From: Tubulanus polymorphus
Lineage: Eukaryota > Nemertea > Palaeonemertea > Tubulaniformes > Tubulanidae
Length of the DNA stretch: 64,000 bases
Reading direction: 5' to 3'
Assembly (NCBI RefSeq): GCF_964204645.1
Contig: NC_134029.1
Location: forward strand, 6,147,001 to 6,211,000
Part shown: piece by piece, positions 43,995-55,469 of the stretch
Numbering within the stretch: position 1 is the stretch's first letter
Layout of the letters: every line of letters starts with the position of its first letter
Made by a program: the position numbers and the translations under genes
The notes under the pieces: model-generated
What the model saw: only the letters and a program-made list of their open reading frames with translations
The model's database searches: none
Told to the model about the DNA's origin: nothing

Positions 43995-45074
43995 CTAGGG
44001 ACGTTTTTTCGCCAGCATGCTAACAAAGGTTTTGAGTTGGTTCCGAAAACTACGTCTCGAAACGCAGTAAATGATGAAATTCGTAGATGCAACTATGATT
44101 CTTACCAATTTTTGAACAGCGTTCATATAAATGTACGTGGGATCGGTTCCAAGTTTACCATTAATCGTTTTAAGTAGATTAGTTATGGATGCTCTCATGG
44201 AAAACGATTTTTTCATTAGAAAGAAACATGTGATCAGAACTAACGTCAGAGTTAAACTTCGCTCGTTAGGTTTACTTGATTCATTTGTAGCCATGGCTTT
44301 TCTCGCAGATCCTGCCGATCTCAACGTGAAAATTAATCTAATGGTTATCATTATCACCATCGTCGTTGGGATAAATACAAATATTGGTAGACGGACGAAT
44401 GCAACATAGTATTTCAAATATATGTCTTTCGCAAAAGGAGTTAATTTCTGCGTCCATCTCTCGTGTCCAGTACAGGGATTTATGGAACGACGAGTTTTAT
44501 ATATGAAAAAGTTCCTCGCTTCATCGCAGACACAAATCAACAGAATTAATGAAATGTAGACATATCCTTTCTTCTTGGATATAACCCGGACTGCTTTAAG
44601 AGGCCAACACACAACGATATATCTGTCTATAGCTATAAGAAGTGTTATAAGATCTCCAATACTCGAAAAGATAACTTGAAAATTTCTAGTATATGAAAAC
44701 ATCCGTTTCATCGCGTGGTTTATTTCAGCAGTCATGTCTAGTAACAAAGTTCGACTGTATAACTGATAATGAAAGTCTATTGAAATATACGAAAGACACA
44801 GAAAAATGTCGGCAACAGCCAGACATCTCAGATAGAATATACTGGTATTAGTCGAACGTTCCTTACTGAGTATAACAAAAGACAACACATTTCCAAGGAC
44901 ACCAAAAACAGCAATACTGAAAATAACGTAGTTCATAACTTGTAGATACAAGTTCACGCGAAACGGTTTGAAGTCGGCGTGGTGTATATATTTACACCGG
45001 GGATGTGGTTTGAATCTTCCAACCGTTGTGGTTATACCTGTGAAAGAATTCTCAATAAACGATGCATTTTCCAT
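43995..45074 (-). CDS. Peptide-receptor-like class A GPCR, tandem copy A (359 aa)
   Basis: An intronless receptor from ATG 45074 to TAG 43995. TM1 has GNVL (Asn62), TM2 LAVAD (Asp89), TM3 IDRYIVV (Asp150-Arg151), TM5 with Pro236, TM7 has NFIIY (332-336) in place of NPxxY followed by a basic C-tail. The NFxxY form and the overall look are like invertebrate FMRFamide-receptor-like and related neuropeptide receptors; the ligand is unknown. It should act in the plasma membrane. The conserved Cys at 3.25 is Phe126, but loop 2 keeps Cys201 (INPCTG) and the N-terminus has Cys27 (HPRCKY), which could pair instead. The upstream neighbour is copy B, about 2 kb away, same strand; the two arose by duplication. 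Confidence 0.88.
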   Translation of the reverse strand: MENASFIENSFTGITTTVGRFKPHPRCKYIHHADFKPFRVNLYLQVMNYVIFSIAVFGVLGNVLSFVILSKERSTNTSIFYLRCLAVADIFLCLSYISIDFHYQLYSRTLLLDMTAEINHAMKRMFSYTRNFQVIFSSIGDLITLLIAIDRYIVVCWPLKAVRVISKKKGYVYISLILLICVCDEARNFFIYKTRRSINPCTGHERWTQKLTPFAKDIYLKYYVAFVRLPIFVFIPTTMVIMITIRLIFTLRSAGSARKAMATNESSKPNERSLTLTLVLITCFFLMKKSFSMRASITNLLKTINGKLGTDPTYIYMNAVQKLVRIIVASTNFIIYCVSRRSFRNQLKTFVSMLAKKRP

Positions 45075-46061
45075 GGTTGCAAATGGAAATTTCTTTCAAA
45101 GAACGGCGACTTTGTTTCGACGATTTTCAATGCAAATTGAACGTAATGGGTGGTACAGAAAGAGTGGCAAAATGATTTCTCACACATCTAGACTCATTCT
45201 CCCAGGCACCACATCGATTTTAGTAATATCTTTATTCGCGATAGCTCACGATAAAAAAGTGTTTGAATAATTGTTTTAAGTAGTATTGATCACCCGCGGA
45301 CATGAAACTTCTCGGCGTATTTGACTGATGCAGGATGACTTTCGACCATACAATCGCCGTGAATGACGAACGATACATTAGAATGGTGTTTCATTGAATA
45401 GAAACCCATTCATTCAACCAATACAAATGAAGATTATCAGTTTTGTTAAAAACACACCTCCCCCGAAAGCAGAAAGTTTGAAAGCCCCAATGATGTTGAT
45501 GGTGGATAAGATTTTTGGATCGAATTCAAAAACGACATTACTCGTGCATTTATTAGGTTATCACTAATAGATTACTAAACATTATACGCAGGGTCATCTC
45601 ATCAAACAACCAGTTTTAGTTTAAGCGCGTCCGCTATCGGTGAATAAAACGAATTTTGTCTACGGTGTAACATGCAAGAAGGGCTCACATCCAACCCCCT
45701 GCTCCGAAATGAAATATGAATGAATTGGTGGTTCGTACATTGAATTATCCATCTGCGTCACTTGGAATAATAAAACAAACGAGCTTCATCTTCTTTTCAG
45801 TGACCCTAAAATGAATTTCTGGGGGTTCTGCGGGAGTCTAGACAATGAAAAAGGGCTACTGCCTGTTAAGTCAATGGATGATAATAGTAAAGTATGCGAC
45901 AAGTAAGCGAAGGGCACACATGGGAACTTTCTAAATGCAACGGTATCTGAAAAGATGTGGGCGACAGCGTACTATCAATCTAAGCGCAGTTTAAGTATCT
46001 ATTTTCAAATTATTCATTCCATCTCCTTGACGCGTATGTAGATAGTTGTTTCAATTCTTCA
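45075..46061. other. Spacer between the tandem GPCRs
   Basis: It holds the 5' region of copy A and the 3' region of copy B. I see no other gene. Short ORFs on the plus strand overlapping both receptors are shadows of the receptor frames. Confidence 0.4.
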
Positions 46062-47123
46062 TCAGTGGCATAACACTTTCAGTTGATTTCGAAAACGTTG
46101 CCTAGAAGCGCAGTAAATGAAAAAGTTCGTAGATGCAACTATCATCCTTATCAATTTCTGAAAAGCATTCAAATATAGGGCCGTATAACCGTAACCGAGG
46201 CTACCATTCAAAGTTTTGATTAGATTGATAACAGCTGATCTGATTGCAAATGATTTCTTCGATAAAAAGAAACATAAAATTAAGATTAATGCCATCGTTA
46301 AACTACGGTCGCTACTCGTTGCATTTGTAGAAATGGCTTTTCTCGCAGATCCTGCCGATCTCAACGTGAAAATTAATCGTATAGTTATAACGATTACTAT
46401 TACTGTTGGAATGAAAATGAATATTGGAATACGGATAAATGACTCATAATATTTCAAATATATGTTTTTTGCAAAATGAGTTAATTTCTGCGTCCATCTC
46501 TCGTGTCCAGTACATGGATTTATGGAACGATGAGTTTTATATATGAAAAAGTTCCTCGCTTCATCGCAGACACAAATCAACAGAATTAATAAAATGTAGA
46601 CATATCCTTTCTTCTTGGATATAACCCGAACTGCTTTAAGAGGCCAACACACAACGATATATCTGTCTATAGCTATAAGAAGCGTGATAAGATCTCCAAT
46701 ATTCGAGAAAAAAACTTGAAGATTTCTAGTATATGAAAAAATCCGTTTCATCGCGTGGTTTATTTCAGCAGTCATGTCTAGTAACAAAGTTCGACTGTAT
46801 AACTGATAATGAAAGTCTATTGAAATATACGAAAGACACAAAAAAATGTCGGCAACAGCCAAACATCTCAGATAGAATATACTGGTATTAGTCGAACGTT
46901 CTTTACTCAGTATAATAAAAGACAACACATTTCCGTTCACTCCAAAAATGGCAATACCGAAAATAATGTAGTTCATTACCTGTAGATACATGTTCACGTG
47001 AAACGGTTTGTAGTCGGCGTGGTGTATATATTTACACCGGGGATGGGGCTTAAATAGACCCATGGCAGTGGTCACAACGTCAGCGGTGAAGTTCTCTGCA
47101 ATAACTGAGGATTTGTTTTCCAT
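46062..47123 (-). CDS. Peptide-receptor-like class A GPCR, tandem copy B (353 aa)
   Basis: An intronless receptor on the minus strand with the same motifs as copy A: GNVLSF in TM1, LAVADIF in TM2, AIDRYIVVCWPL after TM3, NPCTGHERW in loop 2, and ASTNFFIYC in TM7. The frame is open further upstream, but only from a TTG; ATG 47123 (MENKSS) aligns with the copy A start MENASF and was chosen. The middle of the gene is nearly identical in DNA to copy A (offset 2,040 bases) while both ends have diverged. It also lacks the Cys at 3.25. The C-tail is short and ends KVLCH. Function as a neuropeptide-type receptor is inferred from family resemblance. Confidence 0.87.
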   Translation of the reverse strand: MENKSSVIAENFTADVVTTAMGLFKPHPRCKYIHHADYKPFHVNMYLQVMNYIIFGIAIFGVNGNVLSFIILSKERSTNTSIFYLRCLAVADIFLCLSYISIDFHYQLYSRTLLLDMTAEINHAMKRIFSYTRNLQVFFSNIGDLITLLIAIDRYIVVCWPLKAVRVISKKKGYVYILLILLICVCDEARNFFIYKTHRSINPCTGHERWTQKLTHFAKNIYLKYYESFIRIPIFIFIPTVIVIVITIRLIFTLRSAGSARKAISTNATSSDRSLTMALILILCFFLSKKSFAIRSAVINLIKTLNGSLGYGYTALYLNAFQKLIRMIVASTNFFIYCASRQRFRNQLKVLCH

Positions 47124-47774
47124 TGTTGAGGGGAGAGAGATTGTTCGTGTTGGGTCCAAACAGAAAGGATCGTTCCAAACCCTTGTCGGTCCCAGTTCAT
47201 GCTGCTACAACTAACTCCTGTGTGGCAAGTGCCGATCATAGCAATTTTCTTTTCAAAGTATAAACCCCTAAGGAAAAATGGAAAAAATGTACCGTACATT
47301 CCTGTATTGATTTTCTACACGTAACTTCATGGTTGTCCTGTCTATGTCATTACCTGCTTTACTATGCAACGGCGAAAAGTATTTCATATTGTGAATATGT
47401 GAAGCTATTTTTGAATGGTCGATGCTGGTGAACGTTATTCAGATTCATAGATTTGAAATATTCGGAGACTGTATATTCAGGGTTGGCTATTTTGAGGCTT
47501 AGCCCTGCCCAAATACATAAGATCGAATATGAAATGTTAGAAATTGAGTAATGAAGAAATGCCTATCTTCGATCATCTTTTCAAAATATCATCTACCCAT
47601 AAATAACATGCCCATTTACATGTAGAAAACATTATAAAAAATCATCACTCATCATCTGAGAAAAATGAATGAATGATTGATGAACAAGCCTAGGATTTTA
47701 GAATAGTTTTATATTCAACTGAATTCTTATATCACATACATACTTAAATGATTCTCATAGATCGGTTCGAAATG
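47124..47774. other. Intergenic sequence
   Basis: It probably contains the promoter of GPCR copy B and the 3' end of the neighbouring gene. No TATA box or repeat could be supported. Confidence 0.35.
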
Positions 47775-48839
47775 TTATCCGTCCTTCAGAAATTTCACTT
47801 TTTTCCCCTTTTTGCCTTTGTGGGGTTTGAGCGGCGGTAAAAGCAAGCGAGTCCCTTCCGGTAAACTGTTCTGTATACGACGAATGATTTGAACATCTCG
47901 AGATCTTAAATTATGCAGACGATTCTCTGACAGTTTCCCCGAACTCTTCTTCAACGACGAACTTATTGCCCTGTTGTTCTGTCGGATGATCTTCACGCTG
48001 AGAAAAAAGTTTTTCTCATCCGGTTTCATCGGCACTAATTCGGGATTTCTGATATAATTCAAAGTCTCGACGTTCGACGAATCGTATTTTGACGAGTGGT
48101 TTTGTTTACATCTGTTATCATTTAGTTCGTTTGCCTCGTCGTCATCGTCATCGTCATCAAGTTCGGGTATAGCAAAAAGAACGCTTTTGTGAATTTTCAT
48201 ACGTCTATTCGATTTCATTCCTAATGTTTTTCTCTCTGACGCAATTTCATTTGCGTTGGTTCTTTGCGTCGAATTTTTGCTCATCTTTTGCTGATGGAAA
48301 GTCACCTCGGGGACCGTTCGTGCTATCTCGTTTAAATCAGCCGATGAACTTTCCTTCACCGCTGTATTTAGATTCATAACGTCAGTAGAGTTTGTTTGAA
48401 TATCATCAACTGGAGAATTTGACGGAGCGGACAGTGTTACGATCGAGCCTTCCGTGTGAAAAGTAGGAATCGGAGGCAATTTCTGAAGCCGCTGTTTAGA
48501 CCGCCTTGTCTTTGTAAACGTCGGTCGGTATGCAGTGCAGTTGAAAGGAGCGTCACGCTTCATCCTCGGATTACATAACGAATCGGTACTGCGTGTTAGT
48601 TTATTTCTCAGCCATTCCATCCGTCGTCCGGACACCGCAGGATTGCTGTTATCCGTCATATGCGGCAGACTTCGCGGTCGTCGCTGTGGTACGGTTTGTT
48701 GTTTGTGAGCGCCGACCGAAGAGGAAGACGATTTGAACGACTGTACTCGTTCTGTACACGCTAGTATCGAAATATAACTGGCCGAATCCTTCCTGGGCGT
48801 ATTGTGATGCGAGGTCCGGTCTTTATTGTGGAACCACAT
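47775..48839 (-). CDS. Unrecognised low-complexity, basic protein (354 aa)
   Basis: A single long frame on the minus strand. The frame opens at a TTG, but a TGA stands just upstream, so the first ATG (48839, MWFHNKDRTS) is taken as start. A good acceptor (TTTCCAG) about 100 bases upstream suggests a 5' UTR intron. The protein is rich in Ser, Asn, Lys and Arg with no hydrophobic segment and no domain I recognise. It has an acidic run of seven Asp near residue 233, RR/KR-rich stretches, and ends HKGKKGKKVKFLKDG. KKVKF fits the RVxF pattern used to bind protein phosphatase 1, which is only a hint. Length, composition and lack of stops over 1 kb make chance unlikely. A rapidly evolving disordered nuclear or scaffold protein is possible. 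Confidence 0.65.
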   Translation of the reverse strand: MWFHNKDRTSHHNTPRKDSASYISILACTERVQSFKSSSSSVGAHKQQTVPQRRPRSLPHMTDNSNPAVSGRRMEWLRNKLTRSTDSLCNPRMKRDAPFNCTAYRPTFTKTRRSKQRLQKLPPIPTFHTEGSIVTLSAPSNSPVDDIQTNSTDVMNLNTAVKESSSADLNEIARTVPEVTFHQQKMSKNSTQRTNANEIASERKTLGMKSNRRMKIHKSVLFAIPELDDDDDDDEANELNDNRCKQNHSSKYDSSNVETLNYIRNPELVPMKPDEKNFFLSVKIIRQNNRAISSSLKKSSGKLSENRLHNLRSRDVQIIRRIQNSLPEGTRLLLPPLKPHKGKKGKKVKFLKDG

Positions 48840-51308
48840 TTTACGCAGTAATAACCAAATGGTGGTATTTTTGTTCAAATGCGACTTCTTAAGATTTCAT
48901 CAGCGATAGTCATTCGTCCTCTTGTCGATGGATCCGACTGGAAATTAAATGAACATGTATTATGATAAGAGATCAGTAGTAGTGTGATACGGTTAGTGCT
49001 GTTTGTTGATTAAATTTACACTTTCAGATTTTCCCGTCGTCTTCTTTTCCAGCTGCAAATATGAATTGGAACTAAATGGAATTGAAATATCGTAGGTTAC
49101 AACCGACAAAATAAAAGAAAATCAAGAAACCAACCAATTCACCGTTGATTTGTTTGATTCCTGCATTGCGTAACTTTTATCTCGAGTTCATAAACTCCAA
49201 ACGAAAACTCGGACATCTATTCCATCTAAAAAATAGGAGACTCACCTGATCAAATTCTACATATAGTAATGGCCACTAGTCGTGCTCAGGGTATATAACA
49301 ATATATGTTTATGATTGCTCTCAGTAACGTGTCCGCGGTTAATGCCATTTATGTTAATCTAACTTATTTATATTGGACATTAATGTGATATACAATAGCT
49401 TCTATACTTCTCGCGATTATACGACGATCTGTACATTAAGGCTAACCGGGGTTAGACAGGATTAGCCATTAGAAAACAGAGAACGTGTATATTCTATTCA
49501 AGTAGAGGTGTCGAATACTTACTCCACGATGAGTATAGAGGCTGGAAAGAAGTGACATGGTCACGGGACTGTTCTTTTTACATAACCGGGCTCGTCTTTA
49601 CAACACCGCCCGGTAATTGAGAAAGAATCTCCAAATAACTTGTCTATGTATGCTATTGAATTAAATTTTATAGATAGTCATATTATTGGTTTTTACATCA
49701 ATAGTACCTACACGATAATCTCTGTTTTAAAAACCAGATGAAAATGTGTTTAATTTTTCAGAATCTGGAAATCATTCTATTTATCATTATATAATATGGG
49801 ATACAATGGAATGAGAATTGGATTTTCCGAGTAATCTAACGACTAAAGCAAGTCTACATGTATTTCACAAGGCTATCTCACCGACATGATATGCGGTATG
49901 TCAAACGAGTTTTACAAAAACAAGAAAATTGTTTAGGGTCTATTCTTTCGACTGCTCTGGCGGTTCAGACACGAAATGTAATATGCCTGTGATTATCGCT
50001 TCACGAACGAGGTACGAAATTCATTTCAACCTCCTACTGTGGGATAATTAGCTTTTATAGAATATGAATTTCAGCGTTTTATCTTCACTCATCTCACGCC
50101 GCATGTTGGCGCTTTCTGTGGAACCCCAGAAAGGAAAACATATATTAAATCTTTATTTAATTCGTTTTATTATCTCAACCAATTCAACAGATATTTCATA
50201 ATATATATCACGTATTTACAACAAACCACTTAAATTTATTGCGCATTTTGGGCCTATTTGACACGTAAAAAACCTTTTTGAGACCACTTTTGTCATTTAC
50301 ATAATCCTGAAATATGTAATAATCAATCGATGATTCAACTATGAATTTTTTGTGTCCAATTTCAAAAATACCATTAATACTATCATTCTATAACAACATG
50401 TGATATTATACATGATAAGGTTGATCTCTCTTATTAGTCTAGGGGCTACATATATACATACATACGACATACAAATTCGACATGAACGAAAAGCATAGAA
50501 GGAAGGGATGATCAAAAAGAAAGATACACTTTTTTTCTAAATCTAGCCTTTGGAAATTCATAGAGGAAGGCCCGACTGACCATTGGTCACAGCGGATGTA
50601 CAGAACTGTAAGCGATCGGTCAGATTCCATTTTCTCTTTAAAACCTTCTCGCATCGAAGCAACTAATATTATTAGTTACGCCGATGTGTGCATATACGCC
50701 TGGATTAAGGTATAAGAAGAAATACAAGTTGGAAATTGTGTGATAATTAGAACCCGACTCCCAACTACTGACAATCACCATTATCCGAATACTAGCTTTT
50801 CCCGCCGTAGAAATGTAATCATATTTTTTTCTGTTATGGACAAGTAACGACATGACCATTTCATCTTGTCAGGGGGGAGCGATGTCGTGATCGTATAAAA
50901 TACCGCCAACGGAAGACGCCGGCTTCCTCATACGTGTTGTAAAATGGCGCATCTCGATCACAATCCCAGTAATTGGGACTAGACGATGATAAGACGAACA
51001 CAAGCCATTAAGACCGGTAAATTGAAAGTTTGTTCGCCAGACGATCGATGTACGTTCATCTCCTGTGTCGTGGCGTATGCGAAGATTAATGGCAAACCAG
51101 CGATATATTTTCCCAGCTAAATACGTATCGATCGAAACGTAAAAGCCGACGAACAAAATTTAATATTAGATAAGACTCGGCAGCTTAACCGCTGACAAAC
51201 GTCGCTTCCAACATGGATAGCTTGTACTGACGTCAAAGTCATCAGAATTGAACCGTTTTTACCTAAATGCATTGCTGATACAGCCCACGCTATTCTGTGT
51301 AATTAGGC
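48840..51308. other. Intergenic sequence, no gene seen
   Basis: There is no coding or RNA feature I can support. TTTCCAG acceptor-like words at about 48940 and 49050 on opposite strands suggest non-coding exons of the neighbouring gene. A small hairpin GGCTAACC/GGTTAG lies at about 49440. Confidence 0.35.
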
Positions 51309-54300
51309 CTACTCTCCATCCGGCTCCATGATCCAATGAACCTCTGTAAATTCCTGTTCCGGATTCTGAATAACCAGACCCCAATGTTGCAGTTCGGTCT
51401 CTTCGGTTGCGCCCAGTCCCAGTTTCACCTGCCCGATAACTTCGTCGTGGCGCAGTCTCTCGTGGTTGCATACCGTTAGTACGATGGACGTGTAATTCAA
51501 ATCTTCAATTCTCGGCGAGACGTCAAAGGTAAACGTTTGATTGAACGCTGGGTTTAGTGTTTTCTTTTTGATCGACGTTTGTTGCTTTTTCGTTTTCTCG
51601 ACGTTTCGACCCTGCTGGATTAATTCTATTTTCACATACGCATCTGGAATTTAACGATTGACACAGAATCTAGATAACGTACAACTGTGTAAAACGGATG
51701 GATATTTTTACGATAAAAAGATACTTGGCATTTTGATCCAACCGATGTTATTTATTGACTACCCATTTTCTAGGGCTCAGAGGGATTTACTTGAAAAATT
51801 GAATAGCGATATTTTTCTTGTAAATAACGACTTGTTCTTCTTGAAGCTTTATCTAGGCCGTTCTATTAATCAGTTTGATTACGGATCCGCCGACGAACTT
51901 TTCCGATGTGTAGGTGTAAAAAGTGTATTTTTATTTTTAATTTTTTTCCACTGCCACAGTCATCTTTTGACATCAGACACATTAAATCGCCATTGACAAT
52001 GGTGTTCTAATGGACATATTTATCGGTTTTTTTTTCAGGAGATAGCGTGACTTGCAAAAAATGGCGGCGTCAGCTACGTTAATAGGCAATAAATAGACAA
52101 TATTCGGCTTCTTTTACCCAAAATGACTTCCAGAATGAAGCAATTTTATTTCTTTTCAAATTCCTTGATCACTTAATTAGTAACGAATTCAATGTTTTGA
52201 GAAAAAAACTATTCTTTCTAAAAAGAATTTCCCCCTACCCTGTTATTTCATTAAGTCAATCAAATCCGTAATCTAACTTATGATTAAAAAAAACACGCCA
52301 TTAGTAGTTTAATATCTGGCGAAACGAAACTCGAAATACATCTGTACCCACCTGCTGCGCCTCCGTGAATCTTGTGCTTCGGTAGATTTGTTATCTCACC
52401 GATCGTGATTGAAAGTCGCGCGTCTTTCGGCTCGAAACATAAACGGAGTTGCATGAAGCCTAGTTCCTGAAAAAGGGGGAAATAAAAATGCTTGTAAATG
52501 AAAGCCATAAGTATAATGTTAATATACTAGCGAGGATGCCTTGCGTGGCCCATTGGACTTTCCCTCAATTGTGTTTTTTTTTCAATGTTAGTATTTAAAC
52601 TTGTTCTTAAATATACGGGTCAGCTGACCCCAGCATGTAAAATGGATGACTTCATCGCGTGTACTGAGGGATAATTTGAATAACCCCAACGATACGCGCT
52701 GAAAGGGTAGAACATGAATAACCACAACGATACGCGCTGAAAGGGTAGAACATATCATTATACACTATCAAAACGGAGACCAAATCGCCTACGTGCCTAC
52801 GTCAGACACCACCTTGCTTGCGTAAATAAATAAACGTTAATTAGGCTTATAATTTTCGCTGCCTTCCACAATCGAAACCAATTTAGAATATGACGCATGC
52901 AATCTTCGAGTTGTATCTTTATTTACCATTTTTCAAATACCTTGGTGCCCTTATTTCCTACGTAATTGAAAAATTTGATTTCTAACAAAGTAGCGACGCG
53001 TTAAATTTTCCGATACACTCATGAGACTCAACAAATTGTGTTTTTGGAAGTTCGACTCACTATTCATTACAAAGTAATAAAGAAAATTTCAAAATTGTAA
53101 GAATAATTAAAAAACTACATAAAAATGTCTATTGATCCTGAAAATTTAAGAAATACAACTAAAACCTGTTAGAATTATAAGATGAACCTTTGATGATTTT
53201 TAAGTTGAATTATCGAGAATTCTGTATAAAGGCTCATTAACTTTTTTAACATTCACCCGAGTGTTTAATCTTAACAACAATTGTGGAACTCTCAACTAAG
53301 TCATATTTACTATAGGGTTTGTTGTACCAATCCCAGTCCATCAAACTAACCCAAAAATAGATTTATTATAGTAATTATAGATAAGCACGTGTTTCATAGA
53401 AAAGCTTCAGTACGCAAAGAACTGAGAAACATGTAATTTAATATTGGTTTTTTTCATCATCGTGAACGCATTCGCCCCAGGTTAAAACATCGGGTGTTGA
53501 GATGGAACTCTACGTGCAGTAATTGCGTTTCTACGGATCTGCGCGCAGCCGAAATCAAGAATATACGAGAGATTTCTTCAGAAAACCGGATTAGTTTCTT
53601 TTCCCCCACAGATAAACGAAATCATGGCATTAACTATTAGGGCAATGGATCAGCGTAATGCACGTTATATTTATTGCAATAAAACTATATGTATATATAC
53701 TTACGTCGCTTTCGTTCTTTCTTTCCAGTTTTTTCCACATTCGCTGCTCTTCGAGTAGATCGAATTCGCCCAGTCCGACGATTACTTCGCCGATCAATTC
53801 GGGACGTCGCAGATTGCCCACTTTGTTCTGTATCTTGATGCGGAGGCGCAGCGACCTCAGCTGATCCGCGTCGATATCGTGGAAGTGAAACTCTTCGTTG
53901 AAAATCGGATCAGTCGTGTGTTTAGCGACGTTCGACGATTGCTTTTGAAGTTTACCGGGCATCAAGCAAACCTTCGCGAACGGGTTCGTGTTCTGTTCGT
54001 TTCGTTCGTTTAGTACCAAGTGCTCGGCCCTGATCAGCAATACGCGAACGTGTCTTTTTTCGGGTACGTAGCGCACTGAGAATTTGAGCTCCCCGAACTC
54101 GGCTAACGGATTAACAGCTTTTACGCTATGACAAGAACAAGATGTTGATAAAGAGTTTTGTGAACCGTTTAATGTCAGTTCCGTTGAATTAGCGCTCAGG
54201 CTCGTTCGAGCTTCGGTTCCATTAATCGAGAACTGACTATTTTCATTCACGCACTCAGACACTGAACGTCCGTGGACCCTGAAACCGTATGTTTTAGCCA

Positions 54301-55282
54301 CGTTGTTATTTTCATTCAAACCGGGCAGCGACGATCTTCGCCTACGATAAATACTGTTTCGCATCTTCGGTTCACCCTGTCCTCGACTACTGGCGCGACG
54401 AATCAGGCCTTCGAAATTCAATCGTATTTTTGTACCAGCGTCCGGTGTACTAACGGGCGATGAACTCGTCGACCAAGGTAGACCATGCGATGGGCTCCCA
54501 CCACCTGGGCTTAAATCCACGCTTGCAGACGTTACTACGGGCGTCGTAAGCATAGCCAAGGGTGAAACTAATGATTGTATATTACGCCTTCTACTAGAAG
54601 GTACCCGTTGCAAAATCGGTCGGTCCATTTCAATTTCCGCTTGTTCTGGGTAACTAGGTATCGAAAGGCCAATCCGCACCGTATCGCAGGAGCTAAAGTT
54701 TCTTCTCCCAACTTGAAGGGTCGATACAGAATTATGTACACCCGTTTCACTCGGTTCCAAATAATGGAATAAACTTTCTTTTCGCCTAGTATGCGGAGCC
54801 TGCTTTAGAGTATCAAACCCGAAAGGCGTTTTCGTTTTGAAATGCGCCAATCCCATGGCGGCCAACGACTGTGGATCAGCATTCGTATTATCAAATGAAA
54901 CATCATCGGTCGACACGGATTGTTCGTCTCCGAATTTTAGTGTTGGACTGTGACTCGGACTGACCGGTGCTGATCGAGGATGTTTCAGTGAACTAGGTAG
55001 CAACAGAAAGTCATTATTCGGAGGCGTGTACGACGTTGGAGACCTGCACGGTGAACAGGATGACAGACTGCCACTTGTACTGCTGTTGATACTACAATTC
55101 TCACCTAGATCGGTCTTCAGCTCTTTGCTGGAGCGGTGTTGTTGTTCTAAACTACACGTTCTCGGAATTGTAAATGCTGGGATGTTGTTTGGTGTAACAA
55201 CATTAGTGTAACCCGGTGATAGTTCGTCATCGTTAATGACAAGCTTACACTTATTTATCACCCATTCTTTAACTGAATCCAT
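51309..55282 (-). CDS. Tandem C2-domain protein, synaptotagmin-like, 675 aa
   Basis: Three coding exons on the minus strand: 55282-53705, 52466-52352, 51643-51309, phases 0 and 1 at the joins. Residues 1 to about 395 are disordered, Ser/Pro-rich, with basic patches (SSRRRNIQ, YRRRRSSLP). The first C2 domain (about 400-526) starts GELKFSVRYVPEKRHVRVLL; the second (about 527-672) starts LGFMQLRLCFEPKDARLSI and ends with VHW, like the WHxL region of synaptotagmin C2B. In the first C2 the loop that normally holds calcium-binding Asp reads NERNEQNTNPF, so it is probably calcium-independent. No transmembrane segment is seen. It resembles cytosolic double-C2 proteins such as TC2N or synaptotagmin-like ones; which one is open. 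The role is inferred as membrane or protein binding in trafficking or at the nucleus. A TTTCAG acceptor at 55305-55310 (minus strand) indicates a 5' UTR intron. Confidence 0.85.
52677..52752. repeat. 38-bp tandem duplication
   Basis: TGAATAACC...GGGTAGAACA is present at 52677-52714 and immediately again at 52715-52752, with one mismatch. It lies in the second-last intron of the C2 gene, upstream of the 52466 exon. Confidence 0.9.
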
Positions 55283-55364
55283 GGTCAGTATAGATATGAT
55301 TTATCTGAAAGAATAATTTAAAAACCAAGCATTATTGATGTGTATACCCCGAGAGTTTTAAACC

Positions 55365-55457
55365 ATGGACCCTAAAACGTTTTAGAGTCCATGTCTAAAC
55401 ATAAAAGAAACGATATTTTCAAAGTTCCTCTTTCATGCCAAATGGCCAAACAGCGTC
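55365..55457. repeat. Palindrome copy 2 with downstream ATGGCCAAA module
   Basis: The 28-base palindrome at 55365-55392 runs ATGGACCCTAAAACG into its reverse complement with one mismatch. It shares CTAAAACG and TTTTAGAGTCC with the palindrome at 11312-11334. ATGGCCAAACAGCGTC follows at 55442-55457. It lies in the 5' non-coding part of the C2 gene. Confidence 0.55.
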
Positions 55458-55469
55458 AATATCGATTTT

